Assembly (NCBI GenBank): GCA_041163745.1
Contig: JBEAQU010000016.1
Location: 1 to 64,000 of the forward strand
Length of the DNA: 64,000 nucleotides
Reading direction: 5' to 3'
Origin: UBA6168 sp041163745
GTDB taxonomy: Bacteria; Bacteroidota; Bacteroidia; Chitinophagales; Saprospiraceae
In this document: positions 44,462 through 54,448 of the stretch, piece after piece
Numbering within the stretch: position 1 is the stretch's first letter
Layout of the letters: every line of letters starts with the position of its first letter
The notes under the pieces: generated by a model
What the model saw: only the letters and a program-made list of their open reading frames with translations
What the model was told of the DNA's origin: nothing
The model's database searches: none
Position numbers and translations under genes: made by a program

Positions 44462-47400
44462 ATGAACCAACACCGCCCGACCATGGTAGTCGCCGTATCC
44501 GTATGCCTCCCCGACCTGTTTGCCTCCTTGTCCCGCCGACGTGTCAGGATTTTCCTGGTGCTCCTTTGCGGGATGGCCTTGCCGTACTGGTGCGGTGCTC
44601 AAAAGACGACGGTGTATTCCGATGCCTTGGCGGCCTACAAAAGGGGGCTGTCCTTCTTTGACAACGGCGCCTTCGGGCAGGCCATGCAGGAATACCGGCA
44701 GGCCGTCGACCTGCTGGGTCCGGCGAACGAACCCACCTGGCAATCGGTTCGCACGAAAGCTGCGCTCGGATATGCCACCGCCGCTATCCGGATCGGGCTG
44801 CCGGACGGGGAGAAGCTCATGGTGGATTTCATCCGGCAGCATCAGCCGGATCCCATCGCAGGACAGGCGCTGATAGAAGTGGCCAACTACTTCCACAACG
44901 CCCGGGAATATGACAAGGCCATCGACTTTTTCAGCCAGGTAAATACCGACCATCTTTCCTATGCCCTGCGGTCCGAAGTGCTTTTCAAACTGGGTTACAG
45001 CTATTTCGTCCGCAAACAGTTCCAGGAGGCGGAGTATAATTTCATCCAGGTCAAGGACATGGAGGGAGCGTACTACTACGCCGCCAATTATTACTATGGC
45101 CTGTGCCGATTCTTCTCAGATGCTTATTCCGAAGCCATCACCGCCTTCCGTAGGGTGGAACACGCGCGGGACTACCAACCCCATGTTCCTTATTACATCA
45201 CCCAGATTTATTTCGCCCAACGGGATTTCGACCAACTCATCCGGTATGCCGTGCCGAAACTGGCGGATACCTCCATCAAAAACCTGCGGGAGATGAATCA
45301 ACTCGTGGGACAGGCTTATTTTGAAAAGGCGGATTTTGCCAGTGCCTTGCCTTATCTGGAGAAATATGGGGAAAATACAGCCAGGATGCGAGAGGAAGAG
45401 TTCTACCAACTCGCCTTCTGTCAATATAAGATGAACAAATACGATGCGGCGGCCCGCAACTTCCACGAGCTGACACAGGTACAATCCCCGCTGGGGCAGA
45501 TGGCCTTGTATTACCTGGGAGACAGCCAACTGAGGCTCAAGGACAAGCAGTCCGCCAGGAACGCTTTCGCCGCCGCCAGCCGGATGTCCTTCGACCCTGC
45601 CATCCAGGAAACCTCCCTGCTGCATTTCGCGAAACTTTCCTACGAACTCCGTTTTGAAAAGGAAGCCCTGGCAGCCCTGCAATCCTTCGGCCCCTCCTCC
45701 AGTTACTATGGGGAGGCTCAGTCGCTGATGGGTCAGTTGTTCCTCAGCATCCGCGATTACGGACAAGCAGTCGGCACCTTGGAGGCCATTCCCAACAAGA
45801 CCGCCAAACTCAAGGAGGCCTATCAGCAGGTCCTTTACCGGCAAGGCATGCAGTACGCCAAGGACGGCAAGCTGAATGAAGCGGCCAGCGCGCTTTCAAA
45901 GTCCCTCGAGACCGCTGTGAACCAGGAAATCAAGGCGCTGTCCCTTTTCTGGTTGGGGGATGTGCTCCATCAGCGCCAGGATTACAATCGCAGCATCGAT
46001 TACCTCAACCAGTTCCTCACCCTGTCCAAATCCGTCCGGAACCTGCCGGAGGAGTCGTCTCCTTTCACAGCGAATTACCTCCAGGGCTACAACTATCTGA
46101 AGAAGGGGAACTACACCACGGCCCAAAGCTACTTTCAGGATGCGGTGGCCGGTATAAAACGAAACCGTCGGACCATCCGCAACAAAGAGGTCAAGGATGG
46201 CATACTCGGCGATGCAACCCTGCGTGCAGGCGATTGCATGTTCAAGAAAAACCAATATCGGGATGCCATCCGGTATTATGACGAAGCCATCCAGGCGGCT
46301 TATCCCGGTTTCGAATATGCCTTGTACCAAAAAGCCATCATCGAAGGGCTCCGTGGAAACACCACCGAGAAGATCCTGGCACTCGAGGATCTCGTCGCCA
46401 AATTTCCAGCTTCCGATTATGCGGATGACGCCTATTACCAGATGGGCACGGTGTATCAGGAGATGAACCAGATGGTCCGTGCGTCGGACGCCTTCCGCGG
46501 ACTGGTGGAGAAATATCCCCATACCCCTTTGTTCAATGCGGCCCTGCTGCGCCTGGGGCTCATCGCCTACAACCAAGGGAATACCCAGTATGCCATCAAC
46601 TTCTACAAGCAGGTATTCTCCCATAGCCCGGAAAAACCGGAAGCCGATGCCGCTTTGGCAGCGCTGCGGGAAATCTACCTGAAGGACCTCGGCGATCCGG
46701 AGGGCTTCAACAGCTTCCTGGAAACGGTCCCCGGCTTCAAAATAGACAATGCACAGAAAGACGAGAACGCCTTCGCCGCAGCGGAAGCCGCATATGAGTC
46801 CGGTAATTACGACCGCGCCATATCCGCCTATTCCGATTATCTCGCAAAATATCCCAACGGAATACACGTCCAGGCAGCCCGATACCATCGGGCCGAAAGC
46901 TTCCTGGTGCAAAGACAATATTCCCAGGCTCTCAAAGACCTGGATTGGTTGGTTGACAAAGAACAGGGCCGCTACTACGTGGATGCAGTCGGAAAAGCCG
47001 CCCGTATTCTGTACCACAACGAACAGGATTTCGAAAGGGCCTTCCAGTACTTTTCCCGCTGGGAAGCAATCGTCACCGACCCGGACGACAAACTGGAGGC
47101 GCAGGTCGGGCTGCTGTATGCCGCCTACCGCCTCGACAAGCCGGATGCGGTCGCCGCCGCCGCCCAAAAGGTGCTGAACAACCCTGGCGCCACCAATGCC
47201 CAACTCAGTACCGCCCACTTCTTCTCCGGCAAACTTTCCTTCGACAAAAAGGACTATCGGAACGCGGCCACCTCCTTCGAGCAGACCATCTCCCTGATCG
47301 ATAACGAACAGTCCGCAGAAGCCCGGTACCTCATCGCCCAGATCCTTTACCAACGTCGCGAACTGGAAAAGGCGAAGGAGCAATGTATGCAAAACAATAC

Positions 47401-47647
47401 CGCCAATGCTGATTATCCTTTCTGGGCAGGCAAGAGCATCCTGCTCCTGTCGGATATCTACGCGGAACAAAACGATCTCTTCAGTGCCAGGACGGTGCTG
47501 GAACTGCTCATCGAGAATTATTCCGTCCAGGACGACGACATCCTGCCAGCTGCCCGCCAAAAACTGGAATCCCTGAAAAGGTTGGAGGCCGGCGAAAGCC
47601 GATTGGAAAGAGAGAACGATTTCATGGACGACGGTTCGGGGAACTGA
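44462..47647 (+). CDS. large tetratricopeptide-repeat protein
   Basis: The 1061-residue protein is made of many TPR-type helical hairpins, e.g. AYKRGLSFFDNGAFGQAMQEY, NAREYDKAIDFF and YESGNYDRAISAYSDYLAKYPNG. An N-terminal basic stretch followed by the hydrophobic VRIFLVLLCGMALPYWCGAQ (about residues 27-46) looks like a signal sequence, so it is probably periplasmic or outer-membrane associated. I chose ATG 44462; a GTG at 44426 gives a longer frame. Upstream of an outer-membrane beta-barrel gene (49 nt gap), it likely forms a two-gene operon. The role is probably scaffolding in envelope or gliding/secretion machinery, as an inference. Confidence 0.85.
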   Translation: MNQHRPTMVVAVSVCLPDLFASLSRRRVRIFLVLLCGMALPYWCGAQKTTVYSDALAAYKRGLSFFDNGAFGQAMQEYRQAVDLLGPANEPTWQSVRTKAALGYATAAIRIGLPDGEKLMVDFIRQHQPDPIAGQALIEVANYFHNAREYDKAIDFFSQVNTDHLSYALRSEVLFKLGYSYFVRKQFQEAEYNFIQVKDMEGAYYYAANYYYGLCRFFSDAYSEAITAFRRVEHARDYQPHVPYYITQIYFAQRDFDQLIRYAVPKLADTSIKNLREMNQLVGQAYFEKADFASALPYLEKYGENTARMREEEFYQLAFCQYKMNKYDAAARNFHELTQVQSPLGQMALYYLGDSQLRLKDKQSARNAFAAASRMSFDPAIQETSLLHFAKLSYELRFEKEALAALQSFGPSSSYYGEAQSLMGQLFLSIRDYGQAVGTLEAIPNKTAKLKEAYQQVLYRQGMQYAKDGKLNEAASALSKSLETAVNQEIKALSLFWLGDVLHQRQDYNRSIDYLNQFLTLSKSVRNLPEESSPFTANYLQGYNYLKKGNYTTAQSYFQDAVAGIKRNRRTIRNKEVKDGILGDATLRAGDCMFKKNQYRDAIRYYDEAIQAAYPGFEYALYQKAIIEGLRGNTTEKILALEDLVAKFPASDYADDAYYQMGTVYQEMNQMVRASDAFRGLVEKYPHTPLFNAALLRLGLIAYNQGNTQYAINFYKQVFSHSPEKPEADAALAALREIYLKDLGDPEGFNSFLETVPGFKIDNAQKDENAFAAAEAAYESGNYDRAISAYSDYLAKYPNGIHVQAARYHRAESFLVQRQYSQALKDLDWLVDKEQGRYYVDAVGKAARILYHNEQDFERAFQYFSRWEAIVTDPDDKLEAQVGLLYAAYRLDKPDAVAAAAQKVLNNPGATNAQLSTAHFFSGKLSFDKKDYRNAATSFEQTISLIDNEQSAEARYLIAQILYQRRELEKAKEQCMQNNTANADYPFWAGKSILLLSDIYAEQNDLFSARTVLELLIENYSVQDDDILPAARQKLESLKRLEAGESRLERENDFMDDGSGN

Positions 47648-47696
47648 CGCCGCCCGCTGCGAACCTCTTTTTCGACATTCAAAAATCTTTGCCCAA

Positions 47697-49385
47697 ATGA
47701 TGCCTTCCTATCCTTACCGGCTGCTGCCCCTCCTGTTATTGCCTTGCCTGGCGACCGCCCAGACGGATCTGCCGGCCGAGCAGGTACAGGTGGTCAAGGT
47801 CTTCGAAGCCAAGCTGGCCGAAACAGAAAAATACTCCCTCACACCGGTTCCCCTGCCGCTTGACACATCCATTCAGGCACAGGACTACAGGGTCCCGGAA
47901 AAAAGCTTCTCCGTGCAGTATCCGGCACCCCGGATACGACCGGTGAGCTTCAAGTCCGAAGACGAGGTGGCCGACCTCCACCGGTTCATCGGCAAGCTCG
48001 GCGGCGGATTGCCCAACAGCCGCTATGGAGAAGGCTCTTATCATGCCTTCGTCCGGCCAGACAAACAGACGGCCTATGACATCGGCCTCAATCTCTTTCA
48101 TCATGCGGCGGACTTCTCCTCCGACGCCGTCGAAAACCAGGCTTTCGGCTCTACCCGCGCCGCTGGAAAAGGCACTTATTATTTTCCGCAGGGCTTTGCC
48201 GTACAGGCTGACATGGGATACACCGCCAACCGCTACAGTTACTACGGCTACAACTTCGACCCCGCATATCGGGGCGGATCCCAGGAAAAGGAGGCTGTCC
48301 GACAACAGTTCGGCATTTTCGACTTCGGTGCCCAATTGTTCAACGGGGTGCCTACGGCCGCGGATTTCAATTACCAGGCCGGCATCGATTTCTATACGAT
48401 GGGCGATGCGTTCACCGCCCGGGAAACCGGATTCAAATTCAGGGCGGAAGGTACCAAGTGGATCCGGGAAAAACATTCCTTCGACCTGGCGGTGGTCACC
48501 GACTTCTCATGGTACGACGATACCCTCCGGACGGCGGTGGACCTCCACAATTACACCCTGCGGCCGGCCTTCTCCTATCATGGCAAGACCTTCAAAGTGC
48601 GGGCCGGTGGCCGGCTGGTCTCCCACAAGGATGAATTCGAACTCTTTCCGGACCTGGAATGTACGCTGAACTTATCCGGTGAACTCCTCTCCCTCGTCGT
48701 CGGTATGTCCGGCGACCTGCAAAAGAACAATTTCCGCAACCTCACCACCTACAACCCCTATCTTTATACGTCGCTGGAGGACGACATCCTCCGGAACACC
48801 CGTTATTTCGAAGCGTTCGCCGGTGTCCGCGGGGCGGTCAGGTCCATGGAATATTCCGCCCGGGTGGCTTACAAGCCGACAAACGACCTCGCGCTCTTCG
48901 TCGCCCGCGCCACCGAAACCTTGAATCCCGATCCCTTCGACCAGACCTTCCGCGTCACATACGATGATGTCAACATCATCCATATCTCCGCCACTGCCAA
49001 GGCGACCTTCCTGGAACGTTTGGATGTCACCGGCTTCCTCAGCTACAATATCTTCGACAAGGTGGACGAGTACAAGGCTTGGCATCTGCCCGCATTCCAG
49101 GCCAACCTGATCGGCAGCTATGCTACGGCGGACGGAAAACTGCGCACCAAAGCCCAGCTTTTTCTGGAAAGCGGGGTCTATTCGAATGTTCGTGGCGGAA
49201 GTGTCAATCGCTGGAAGAACCTGGGCGGTCTGTATGATGTCAGTCTCGGGGCGGAATACTGGTTCGCCGACCATTTCGGGGCGTTCCTGGACCTGAACAA
49301 CCTGCTGAATAACCAACGGGAAAGATGGTTGTTCTACCCTACCTACGGAATCAACGTGTTGGGAGGGGTCACGGCCCGGTTTTGA
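47697..49385 (+). CDS. outer-membrane beta-barrel protein
   Basis: The 562-residue protein has a signal peptide (about residues 1-21, ending ATAQ) and a long run of alternating, aromatic-rich strands such as GTYYFPQGFAVQADMGYTANRYSYYGYNF and SLGAEYWFADHFGAFLDLNNLLNN. The C-terminal residue is phenylalanine (GVTARF), typical for outer-membrane barrels. The N-terminal 110 residues are polar and possibly periplasmic. It resembles barrel domains of TonB-dependent receptors without a plug. It follows the TPR gene by 49 nt, so a joint function is likely. The ligand is unknown. Confidence 0.8.
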   Translation: MMPSYPYRLLPLLLLPCLATAQTDLPAEQVQVVKVFEAKLAETEKYSLTPVPLPLDTSIQAQDYRVPEKSFSVQYPAPRIRPVSFKSEDEVADLHRFIGKLGGGLPNSRYGEGSYHAFVRPDKQTAYDIGLNLFHHAADFSSDAVENQAFGSTRAAGKGTYYFPQGFAVQADMGYTANRYSYYGYNFDPAYRGGSQEKEAVRQQFGIFDFGAQLFNGVPTAADFNYQAGIDFYTMGDAFTARETGFKFRAEGTKWIREKHSFDLAVVTDFSWYDDTLRTAVDLHNYTLRPAFSYHGKTFKVRAGGRLVSHKDEFELFPDLECTLNLSGELLSLVVGMSGDLQKNNFRNLTTYNPYLYTSLEDDILRNTRYFEAFAGVRGAVRSMEYSARVAYKPTNDLALFVARATETLNPDPFDQTFRVTYDDVNIIHISATAKATFLERLDVTGFLSYNIFDKVDEYKAWHLPAFQANLIGSYATADGKLRTKAQLFLESGVYSNVRGGSVNRWKNLGGLYDVSLGAEYWFADHFGAFLDLNNLLNNQRERWLFYPTYGINVLGGVTARF

Positions 49386-49386
49386 G

Positions 49387-49438
49387 AAAAAAAAAAAACG
49401 GTGAACGCACCGGGACTTTATCCCGGTTCGTGTCACCG
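49387..49438 (-). terminator. strong intrinsic terminator of the candidate small RNA
   Basis: An imperfect hairpin (CGGTGA..ACCGGGA with TCCCGGT..TCACCG, 49399-49438) is followed on the minus strand by twelve T residues (49387-49398). It lies immediately beyond the convergent barrel gene, so it may end transcripts from the minus strand. Confidence 0.8.
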
Positions 49439-49560
49439 TCAATGAAACCTCAAAATTCCCGGAATTGGCGCTTAAACTCCGGCAGCACCAGGCTGCCTGT
49501 CGCTTCTGGGTATCTTGATCCCAACGCCGCGAACCTGGGTCTCAATAGAAGTAATTATGA
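49387..49560 (-). ncRNA. candidate structured small RNA
   Basis: Read on the minus strand, this segment can form a closing stem (TGAGACC at 49538-49544 with GGTTTCA at 49443-49449), a second stem (GGCGTT at 49523-49528 with AAGCGCC at 49467-49473), a perfect hairpin GGCAGC/GCTGCC at 49481-49497, a TGGG/CCCA hairpin at 49507-49523, and a 3' terminator with a T12 tract. No gene lies downstream, so it is not a leader. I found no match by eye to tmRNA, SRP RNA, RNase P or common riboswitches. A 6S-type RNA is one option. The pairings are seen directly, while transcription and function are inferred. The 5' end is unknown. Confidence 0.45.
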
Positions 49561-50085
49561 TTGGATATGTTCTTCAAATTAGGCTTGGCCCGCCATCTCC
49601 GCATGCCTGAAAAACCTTTTCATACAATACGTTGGCTAAACGCCCGGCGATGCCGGATGAACCACGCACCCGGTCCGTCCACACCATTGGAATGACCACT
49701 CGCCACCTTATCCTACACGAGGCAAGGGATTGCGGGCGGCTCCAACTGTTACACGGTTGCCGGATACGGTCGGAACAAAGGACGGCAGTGATTACCTGCC
49801 GTCAAAGACGCATGAATCGGACGATGATTGAGCGAACTGCTGGGGGGGGATCCAGTAGGGAGGGAACATCATGTCAACGGTAGAGAAATTCCAAAAACGA
49901 AGCCAAATTGATCCTTCGGGAATGCGGACGACTTATCCGAAGGAAAATTTGATACTCTTACACTTTGCCTCTATTGGATTTATAGATTCAGATGTCGAAT
50001 AAAAAAATAACATGGAGGTCGGGCGGGTGGGGCGAAGACGGCCGGTAGGCCGGCCACTAGGTCCGTCCCACCGGCCTGGACAAAC
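49561..50085. other. gene-free region before the lipoprotein gene
   Basis: I see no convincing gene in either direction. A plus-strand frame at 50012-50200 overlaps the antisense of the lipoprotein gene and is rich in Arg/Gly/Pro. A palindrome (GGCCGGTAGGCCGGCC) lies near 50039-50055. The region could hold upstream elements of the small RNA at 49387-49560. Confidence 0.35.
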
Positions 50086-50523
50086 TCACTCCGCCCGTTG
50101 GAAAACGGTTTCAATGGACAACAGCGCCGGTTGGGTGGTATCCTGCGGAATCCGCTGGGCCAGTACCAGGGATCCTTCCGAACAGGATTTCACCAGGTAG
50201 GATTCGTCCTGGTATCCCGCGAAGGAAAGGTCGATGCGGGTGCGCTCCCCGTCTCTCCATTTCCAGGTTCCCGTCTTTGGTTCGGGTGATTCGGACGAGC
50301 CCGTCTGCACGACGGAGCCGTCAGGCCGGAAGGTATAGTTGGTGTTGAGGATCTCAGCCTGTGTCAAGGCGACCATGGAGGGTCGGAGTTTGTCGGAAGC
50401 GACGTCGGTGGAGACGGCCTTCCAGGAGCCGCCGGTCAGTTCGCAGCCATCCTGTTGGCAGGAAGTGGAGGAGAGGAGCAAGGCGAGCAGCGCTCCGGAG
50501 AGTAAAATACCCGGTTTTTTCAT
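50086..50523 (-). CDS. predicted lipoprotein, lipocalin-like
   Basis: The 145-residue protein has a signal sequence ending in LLLSSTSC, whose cysteine at residue 22 would be lipidated. The mature part CQQDGCELTGGSWKAVSTDV, then TNYTFRPDGSV and GTWKWRDGERTRIDLSF is typical of small lipocalin-like proteins of Bacteroidota that resemble a single sheet-rich domain. It lies 63 nt upstream of the pyruvate carboxylase stop, in the same direction, but probably is a separate transcript. The ligand is unknown. Confidence 0.8.
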   Translation of the reverse strand: MKKPGILLSGALLALLLSSTSCQQDGCELTGGSWKAVSTDVASDKLRPSMVALTQAEILNTNYTFRPDGSVVQTGSSESPEPKTGTWKWRDGERTRIDLSFAGYQDESYLVKSCSEGSLVLAQRIPQDTTQPALLSIETVFQRAE

Positions 50524-50586
50524 TGTTCGGTGGTTTTGTATTGAATGAATCCTGACAGCAAATCAGGTAAACATGAGATATAAATA

Positions 50587-53500
50587 TCATGCCACCTCCA
50601 GGACGGCATCCCCTTGTTCCACCATTGTTTTTTCCTGCAGGAACACTTGGGTCACTGTCCCGGCGATGGGAGCGGTGACGGTCGTTTCCATTTTCATGGC
50701 TTCGATGGTGAACAAGGCCTGGTTGATGGTGACCACATCGCCGGGTGCCACCAGGATCTGTCCGAGGTTACCTTGCAGTGGCGCCGCCACTTCTCCGGGA
50801 TTTTCCGCTTTCTTGTTGCGGACCACCTGCGACTGTACGCGGCTGTCGCGCACGGTGATGGAACGGGTGGTGCCATTGTAACGGAAGAAAATGACGCGGT
50901 TGCCGGCGTTGTCCGGTTCGGTCATGTTGAGATAAGTGACCAGGAGGGTTTTGCCTTCCGCGATTTCTATCAGCACCTCCTCGTTCGTCTGGAGGCCGTA
51001 ATAAAAGATGGCGGTCGGCAGCCTGCTGACATCCCCGTATTCCTGGCGGTGTGTATGGAAGGATTCGAACACCTTGGGGTAGAGCAGATAGGATAGAAAA
51101 TCCTGCATGCCATTGTGCTGACCGAACCTTTCCTGGAAAAGGGGGAAGGCCGTGTCGAAATCGATGGGTTCGAGATGGGCGTTCGCCGGGCCTTCCAGCG
51201 GCTTTTCCCCTTTCAGGACCACTTGGGCGAAGGCTTCGGGAAAGCCGCCCGGTACTTGCCCCAGTTCTCCGCGTAGCAAGGCCTTGACACTTTCCGGAAA
51301 GGCGAGCTGTCGGCCGCGGGTGAAGACATCGGCCGGCCGCAGGTCATTGGCCGTGAGGAAGAGGGCAAGGTCCCCGACCACTTTGGAGCTGGGGGTCACT
51401 TTCACGATATCGCCGAGCAGGAAGTTGGCATCCCGGTAGTTTTCCTTGATGCGGTCGAACTTATGCTCCAAACCGAGCGAACGGGCCTGCGGGCGCAGGT
51501 TGGTATATTGGCCGCCTGGAATTTCATGTTCGTAAACCTCGGCGGTACCGGCCCGCAGTTCGCTTTCGAAGGGGAAATACAAAGTCCGTACGGCTTCCCA
51601 GTAGTTGGAAAATGCGTTCAGGGATTTCAGGTCGATCGGGTTTTCACGAGGATGGCCTTGCAGGGCGGCGACCAGGGAGTTGAAATTCGGCTGGGAGGTC
51701 AGGCCGGACATGCTGGCGATGGCTACGTCCACCACGTCCACCCCCGCTTCGATGGCCTGGAGGTAGGAGGCGGCTTGGATGCCCGGTGTGTCATGGGTGT
51801 GAAGATGGATCGGAATGGAGATGTGTTCCCGTAGGGTGGAGACCAACAGGGAGGCGGCGGCCGGTTTCAGCAGGCCGGCCATATCCTTGATGGCCAATAT
51901 ATGCGCACCCTCGTCCTCGAGTCTGCGGGCCATGTCCACATAATATCCGAGGTGGTATTTGGGCCTTTCCGGGTCGAGGATGTCCCCCGTATAGCAGATG
52001 CAGGCCTCTGCGAGGGAGGAAGTGGCCTCGCGGACGGTCCGGATGCTGTTGCGCATGGCGTCCACATTGTTGAGGCTGTCGAAAATACGGAACAGGTCGA
52101 TGCCTTTTTCCGCTGCGACCTCGATGAACCGGTGGACAAGGTTGTCGGGATAGGCGGTATATCCGACGGCGTTGGTGCCCCGCAGCAACATCTGCAAAAG
52201 GGTGTTTGGCAAGGCCTCCCGTAATCTCTCCAACCGCTGCCAGGGACATTCCCGCAGGAATCGCATCGCTACGTCGAACGTCGCACCCCCCCAGACCTCC
52301 ATGCTGAAGATTTGGTCGCCATGCAGCCGGGCGTATTGTTCCGCCACCTGCAGCATGTCGAATGTCCGCATCCGGGTGGCCAGCAGGGATTGGTGGGCAT
52401 CCCGGAAGGTGGTGTCGGTGAAGTGGATCCGTTTTTCCGCCCGCAGCCAGGCGGCGAATCGATCGGGCCCCCATTCTGCCAGCCGTTGCTTGGTGCCCGG
52501 CAGGAAAGGATGCTCCTGGGGGGCGGCCGGCAGGGCCTTCTTTACGGAGAAAGTCTCATAAGGCACCGCGGTCGTCACCGACGCCACCTGGCGGGAACCT
52601 GGCAACACAGGCCGCCGGAACTGCGGCCGCTCCCGCCCTTCCAGCTTGCCTTTCGGAATGTCAGGGTTGCCATTGACGATGACATCGGCCAAAAAACGAA
52701 GCAACTTGGTGCCACGGTCCTGTCGGACCGGCATCTCCAGCAGTTCCGGATGTTCCGATATGAAATTGACCGTCGCCGCTCCCGCTCTGAATCCGGGGTG
52801 TTGGATCAGGTTCTCCAAAAACCCGATGTTGGTTTCGACTCCCCGGATACGGAATTCCAGCAAGGCGCGGTATAGTCTTTCCGCAGCCCCGGTGAATGTC
52901 CGTCCCCAGGCGGTCACCTTCACCAGGAGACTGTCGAAATAGGGGGATATCTGAGACCCTGCATAGGCATTCCCCCCGTCCAGGCGGATACCGAACCCGG
53001 CCGGACTGCGGTAGGCGATGATGGTGCCGTAGTCGGGTTGGAACTGCCGGGCAGGCCGTTCCGTGGTCACCCGGCACTGGATGGCGTATCCCTGGCAGGT
53101 GATGTCCTCCTGCTGTCCGATTCGCAAGGCCGGGTCATCCAGGCGATATCCTTGTGCGATCAGGATCTGGGACCGTACCAGGTCGATGCCGGTCACTTCC
53201 TCGGTGACAGTATGTTCCACCTGTATCCGGGGATTCACCTCGATGAAATAGGCTGATTCCGCCGCATCCACCAAAAATTCGACGGTTCCGGCATTGTTGT
53301 AGCCGACCGCCTCGGCAATCTGGAGGGCATGTCGGTACAGCCGTTGGCGCGTCTCGTCCGAAAGACGGATGGAAGGAGCTATTTCCACCACTTTCTGAAA
53401 CCTCCGTTGTATGGAACAGTCCCGCTCGAACAGGTGTACGATGTTGCCGTGGTTGTCTCCCAGTATCTGGACCTCAATGTGCTTGGGGGCTTCGATGAAC

Positions 53501-54123
53501 TTTTCCAGGAAGATGGTTTCGTCTCCGAACGCATTCAGGGCTTCCTTGGCCGCCTCCGGATAGTTCCGTCGCAGTTCCTCCTCGGTGCGGCATACCCGCA
53601 TACCCCGCCCCCCGCCGCCGGCCGCCGCTTTCAGAATGACCGGATATCCTATTCTGCCGGCCCATTCCGACACCGCCTCCCCGGAGCTGAAATCCGCACT
53701 GCCAGGTATCATGGGCACCCCGGCACCGGCCGCCACCGCCTTTGCACGGATCTTGTCACCCAATGCTTCCATGACCTCCGGATCGGGGCCGATGAAGACA
53801 ATACCCGCCGCCGCGCATCGACGGGCGAACTCCACGTTCTCCGAAAGGAAACCGTATCCGGGGTGGATGGCATCCACTCCATGCCGGGCCGCTACCTTGA
53901 GGATGGCGTCGATATCCAGGTAAGGTTTCAGCGGGTCGTTGTCCGCCCCTACCTGATAGGCTTCATCCGCCTTGAGACGATGAAGCGAATAACGGTCTTC
54001 ATATGTATAGATGGCAACCGTGCGGATACCCAGCTCCGTGGCGGCACGGAAGATACGGATGGCGATTTCACCCCGGTTGGCCACCAGGATTTTTCGGAAC
54101 GGAAGGTCGGGATTTCGATGCAT
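50587..54123 (-). CDS. pyc: pyruvate carboxylase
   Basis: Pyc carboxylates pyruvate to oxaloacetate with ATP, bicarbonate and biotin, refilling the TCA cycle. The 1178-residue single chain is full length. The biotin carboxylase domain (about residues 8-460) starts KILVANRGEIAIRIFRA and includes the GGGGRGM loop and EVNPRIQVEHTVTEE. The carboxyltransferase domain (about 545-830) contains DTTFRDAHQSLLATRMR. The C-terminal biotinyl domain has EAMKMETTV, where the lysine carries biotin. I chose ATG 54123, and the leader upstream to a promoter at 54403-54432 is about 270 nt. Confidence 0.95.
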   Translation of the reverse strand: MHRNPDLPFRKILVANRGEIAIRIFRAATELGIRTVAIYTYEDRYSLHRLKADEAYQVGADNDPLKPYLDIDAILKVAARHGVDAIHPGYGFLSENVEFARRCAAAGIVFIGPDPEVMEALGDKIRAKAVAAGAGVPMIPGSADFSSGEAVSEWAGRIGYPVILKAAAGGGGRGMRVCRTEEELRRNYPEAAKEALNAFGDETIFLEKFIEAPKHIEVQILGDNHGNIVHLFERDCSIQRRFQKVVEIAPSIRLSDETRQRLYRHALQIAEAVGYNNAGTVEFLVDAAESAYFIEVNPRIQVEHTVTEEVTGIDLVRSQILIAQGYRLDDPALRIGQQEDITCQGYAIQCRVTTERPARQFQPDYGTIIAYRSPAGFGIRLDGGNAYAGSQISPYFDSLLVKVTAWGRTFTGAAERLYRALLEFRIRGVETNIGFLENLIQHPGFRAGAATVNFISEHPELLEMPVRQDRGTKLLRFLADVIVNGNPDIPKGKLEGRERPQFRRPVLPGSRQVASVTTAVPYETFSVKKALPAAPQEHPFLPGTKQRLAEWGPDRFAAWLRAEKRIHFTDTTFRDAHQSLLATRMRTFDMLQVAEQYARLHGDQIFSMEVWGGATFDVAMRFLRECPWQRLERLREALPNTLLQMLLRGTNAVGYTAYPDNLVHRFIEVAAEKGIDLFRIFDSLNNVDAMRNSIRTVREATSSLAEACICYTGDILDPERPKYHLGYYVDMARRLEDEGAHILAIKDMAGLLKPAAASLLVSTLREHISIPIHLHTHDTPGIQAASYLQAIEAGVDVVDVAIASMSGLTSQPNFNSLVAALQGHPRENPIDLKSLNAFSNYWEAVRTLYFPFESELRAGTAEVYEHEIPGGQYTNLRPQARSLGLEHKFDRIKENYRDANFLLGDIVKVTPSSKVVGDLALFLTANDLRPADVFTRGRQLAFPESVKALLRGELGQVPGGFPEAFAQVVLKGEKPLEGPANAHLEPIDFDTAFPLFQERFGQHNGMQDFLSYLLYPKVFESFHTHRQEYGDVSRLPTAIFYYGLQTNEEVLIEIAEGKTLLVTYLNMTEPDNAGNRVIFFRYNGTTRSITVRDSRVQSQVVRNKKAENPGEVAAPLQGNLGQILVAPGDVVTINQALFTIEAMKMETTVTAPIAGTVTQVFLQEKTMVEQGDAVLEVA

Positions 54124-54402
54124 GCTGGATGAAATGTTTCGACAGGCGACCGGCGTGTGGTGCCCCCTGCTGTAGATGGACGATAAATTTGGCGGGCTGT
54201 TGATTGTAACGGCGGGTTGGCTGCAGTGTTCCGCTCCGGTGTGTCGCTCCTGGCCATTCGCCGGGTGACCGGTCATTTCCACCCGTCATGATCCTTCCCG
54301 TGCAGCGGCCGGCTGGAACGAAGGGGAAAATACCGTCATCTCGGGCGAAGCTTCTTTTGCCCTGTATGCGGAAGAAGCATTCCTTTGTAGCTATATTTGC
54401 AG

Positions 54403-54432
54403 CAAATTTATCGGATGCGTTGAAATAACCAA
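54403..54432 (-). promoter_or_regulatory. pyc promoter
   Basis: TTG at 54430-54432 and TAAATTTG at 54403-54410 are 19 nt apart on the minus strand, an excellent match to the Bacteroidota -33/-7 elements. ATTTGCAGCAAAT (54395-54407), a 6-bp inverted repeat around a central A, covers the -7 element and the start site, so it could act as an operator. Confidence 0.6.
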
Positions 54433-54448
54433 GGAATACGGTCGTTAC

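Noticed and set aside
45896..47560. 554-codon antisense frame in the TPR gene
   Set aside because: The TPR repeats on the plus strand explain the sequence.
49442..49582. 46-codon plus-strand frame starting at 49442 over the candidate RNA
   Set aside because: It starts in a stem of the RNA, has no signal or motif and the opposite-strand structure explains the sequence better.
50012..50200. 62-codon frame starting at 50012
   Set aside because: It is rich in Arg, Gly and Pro, overlaps the antisense of the lipoprotein gene and has no motif.
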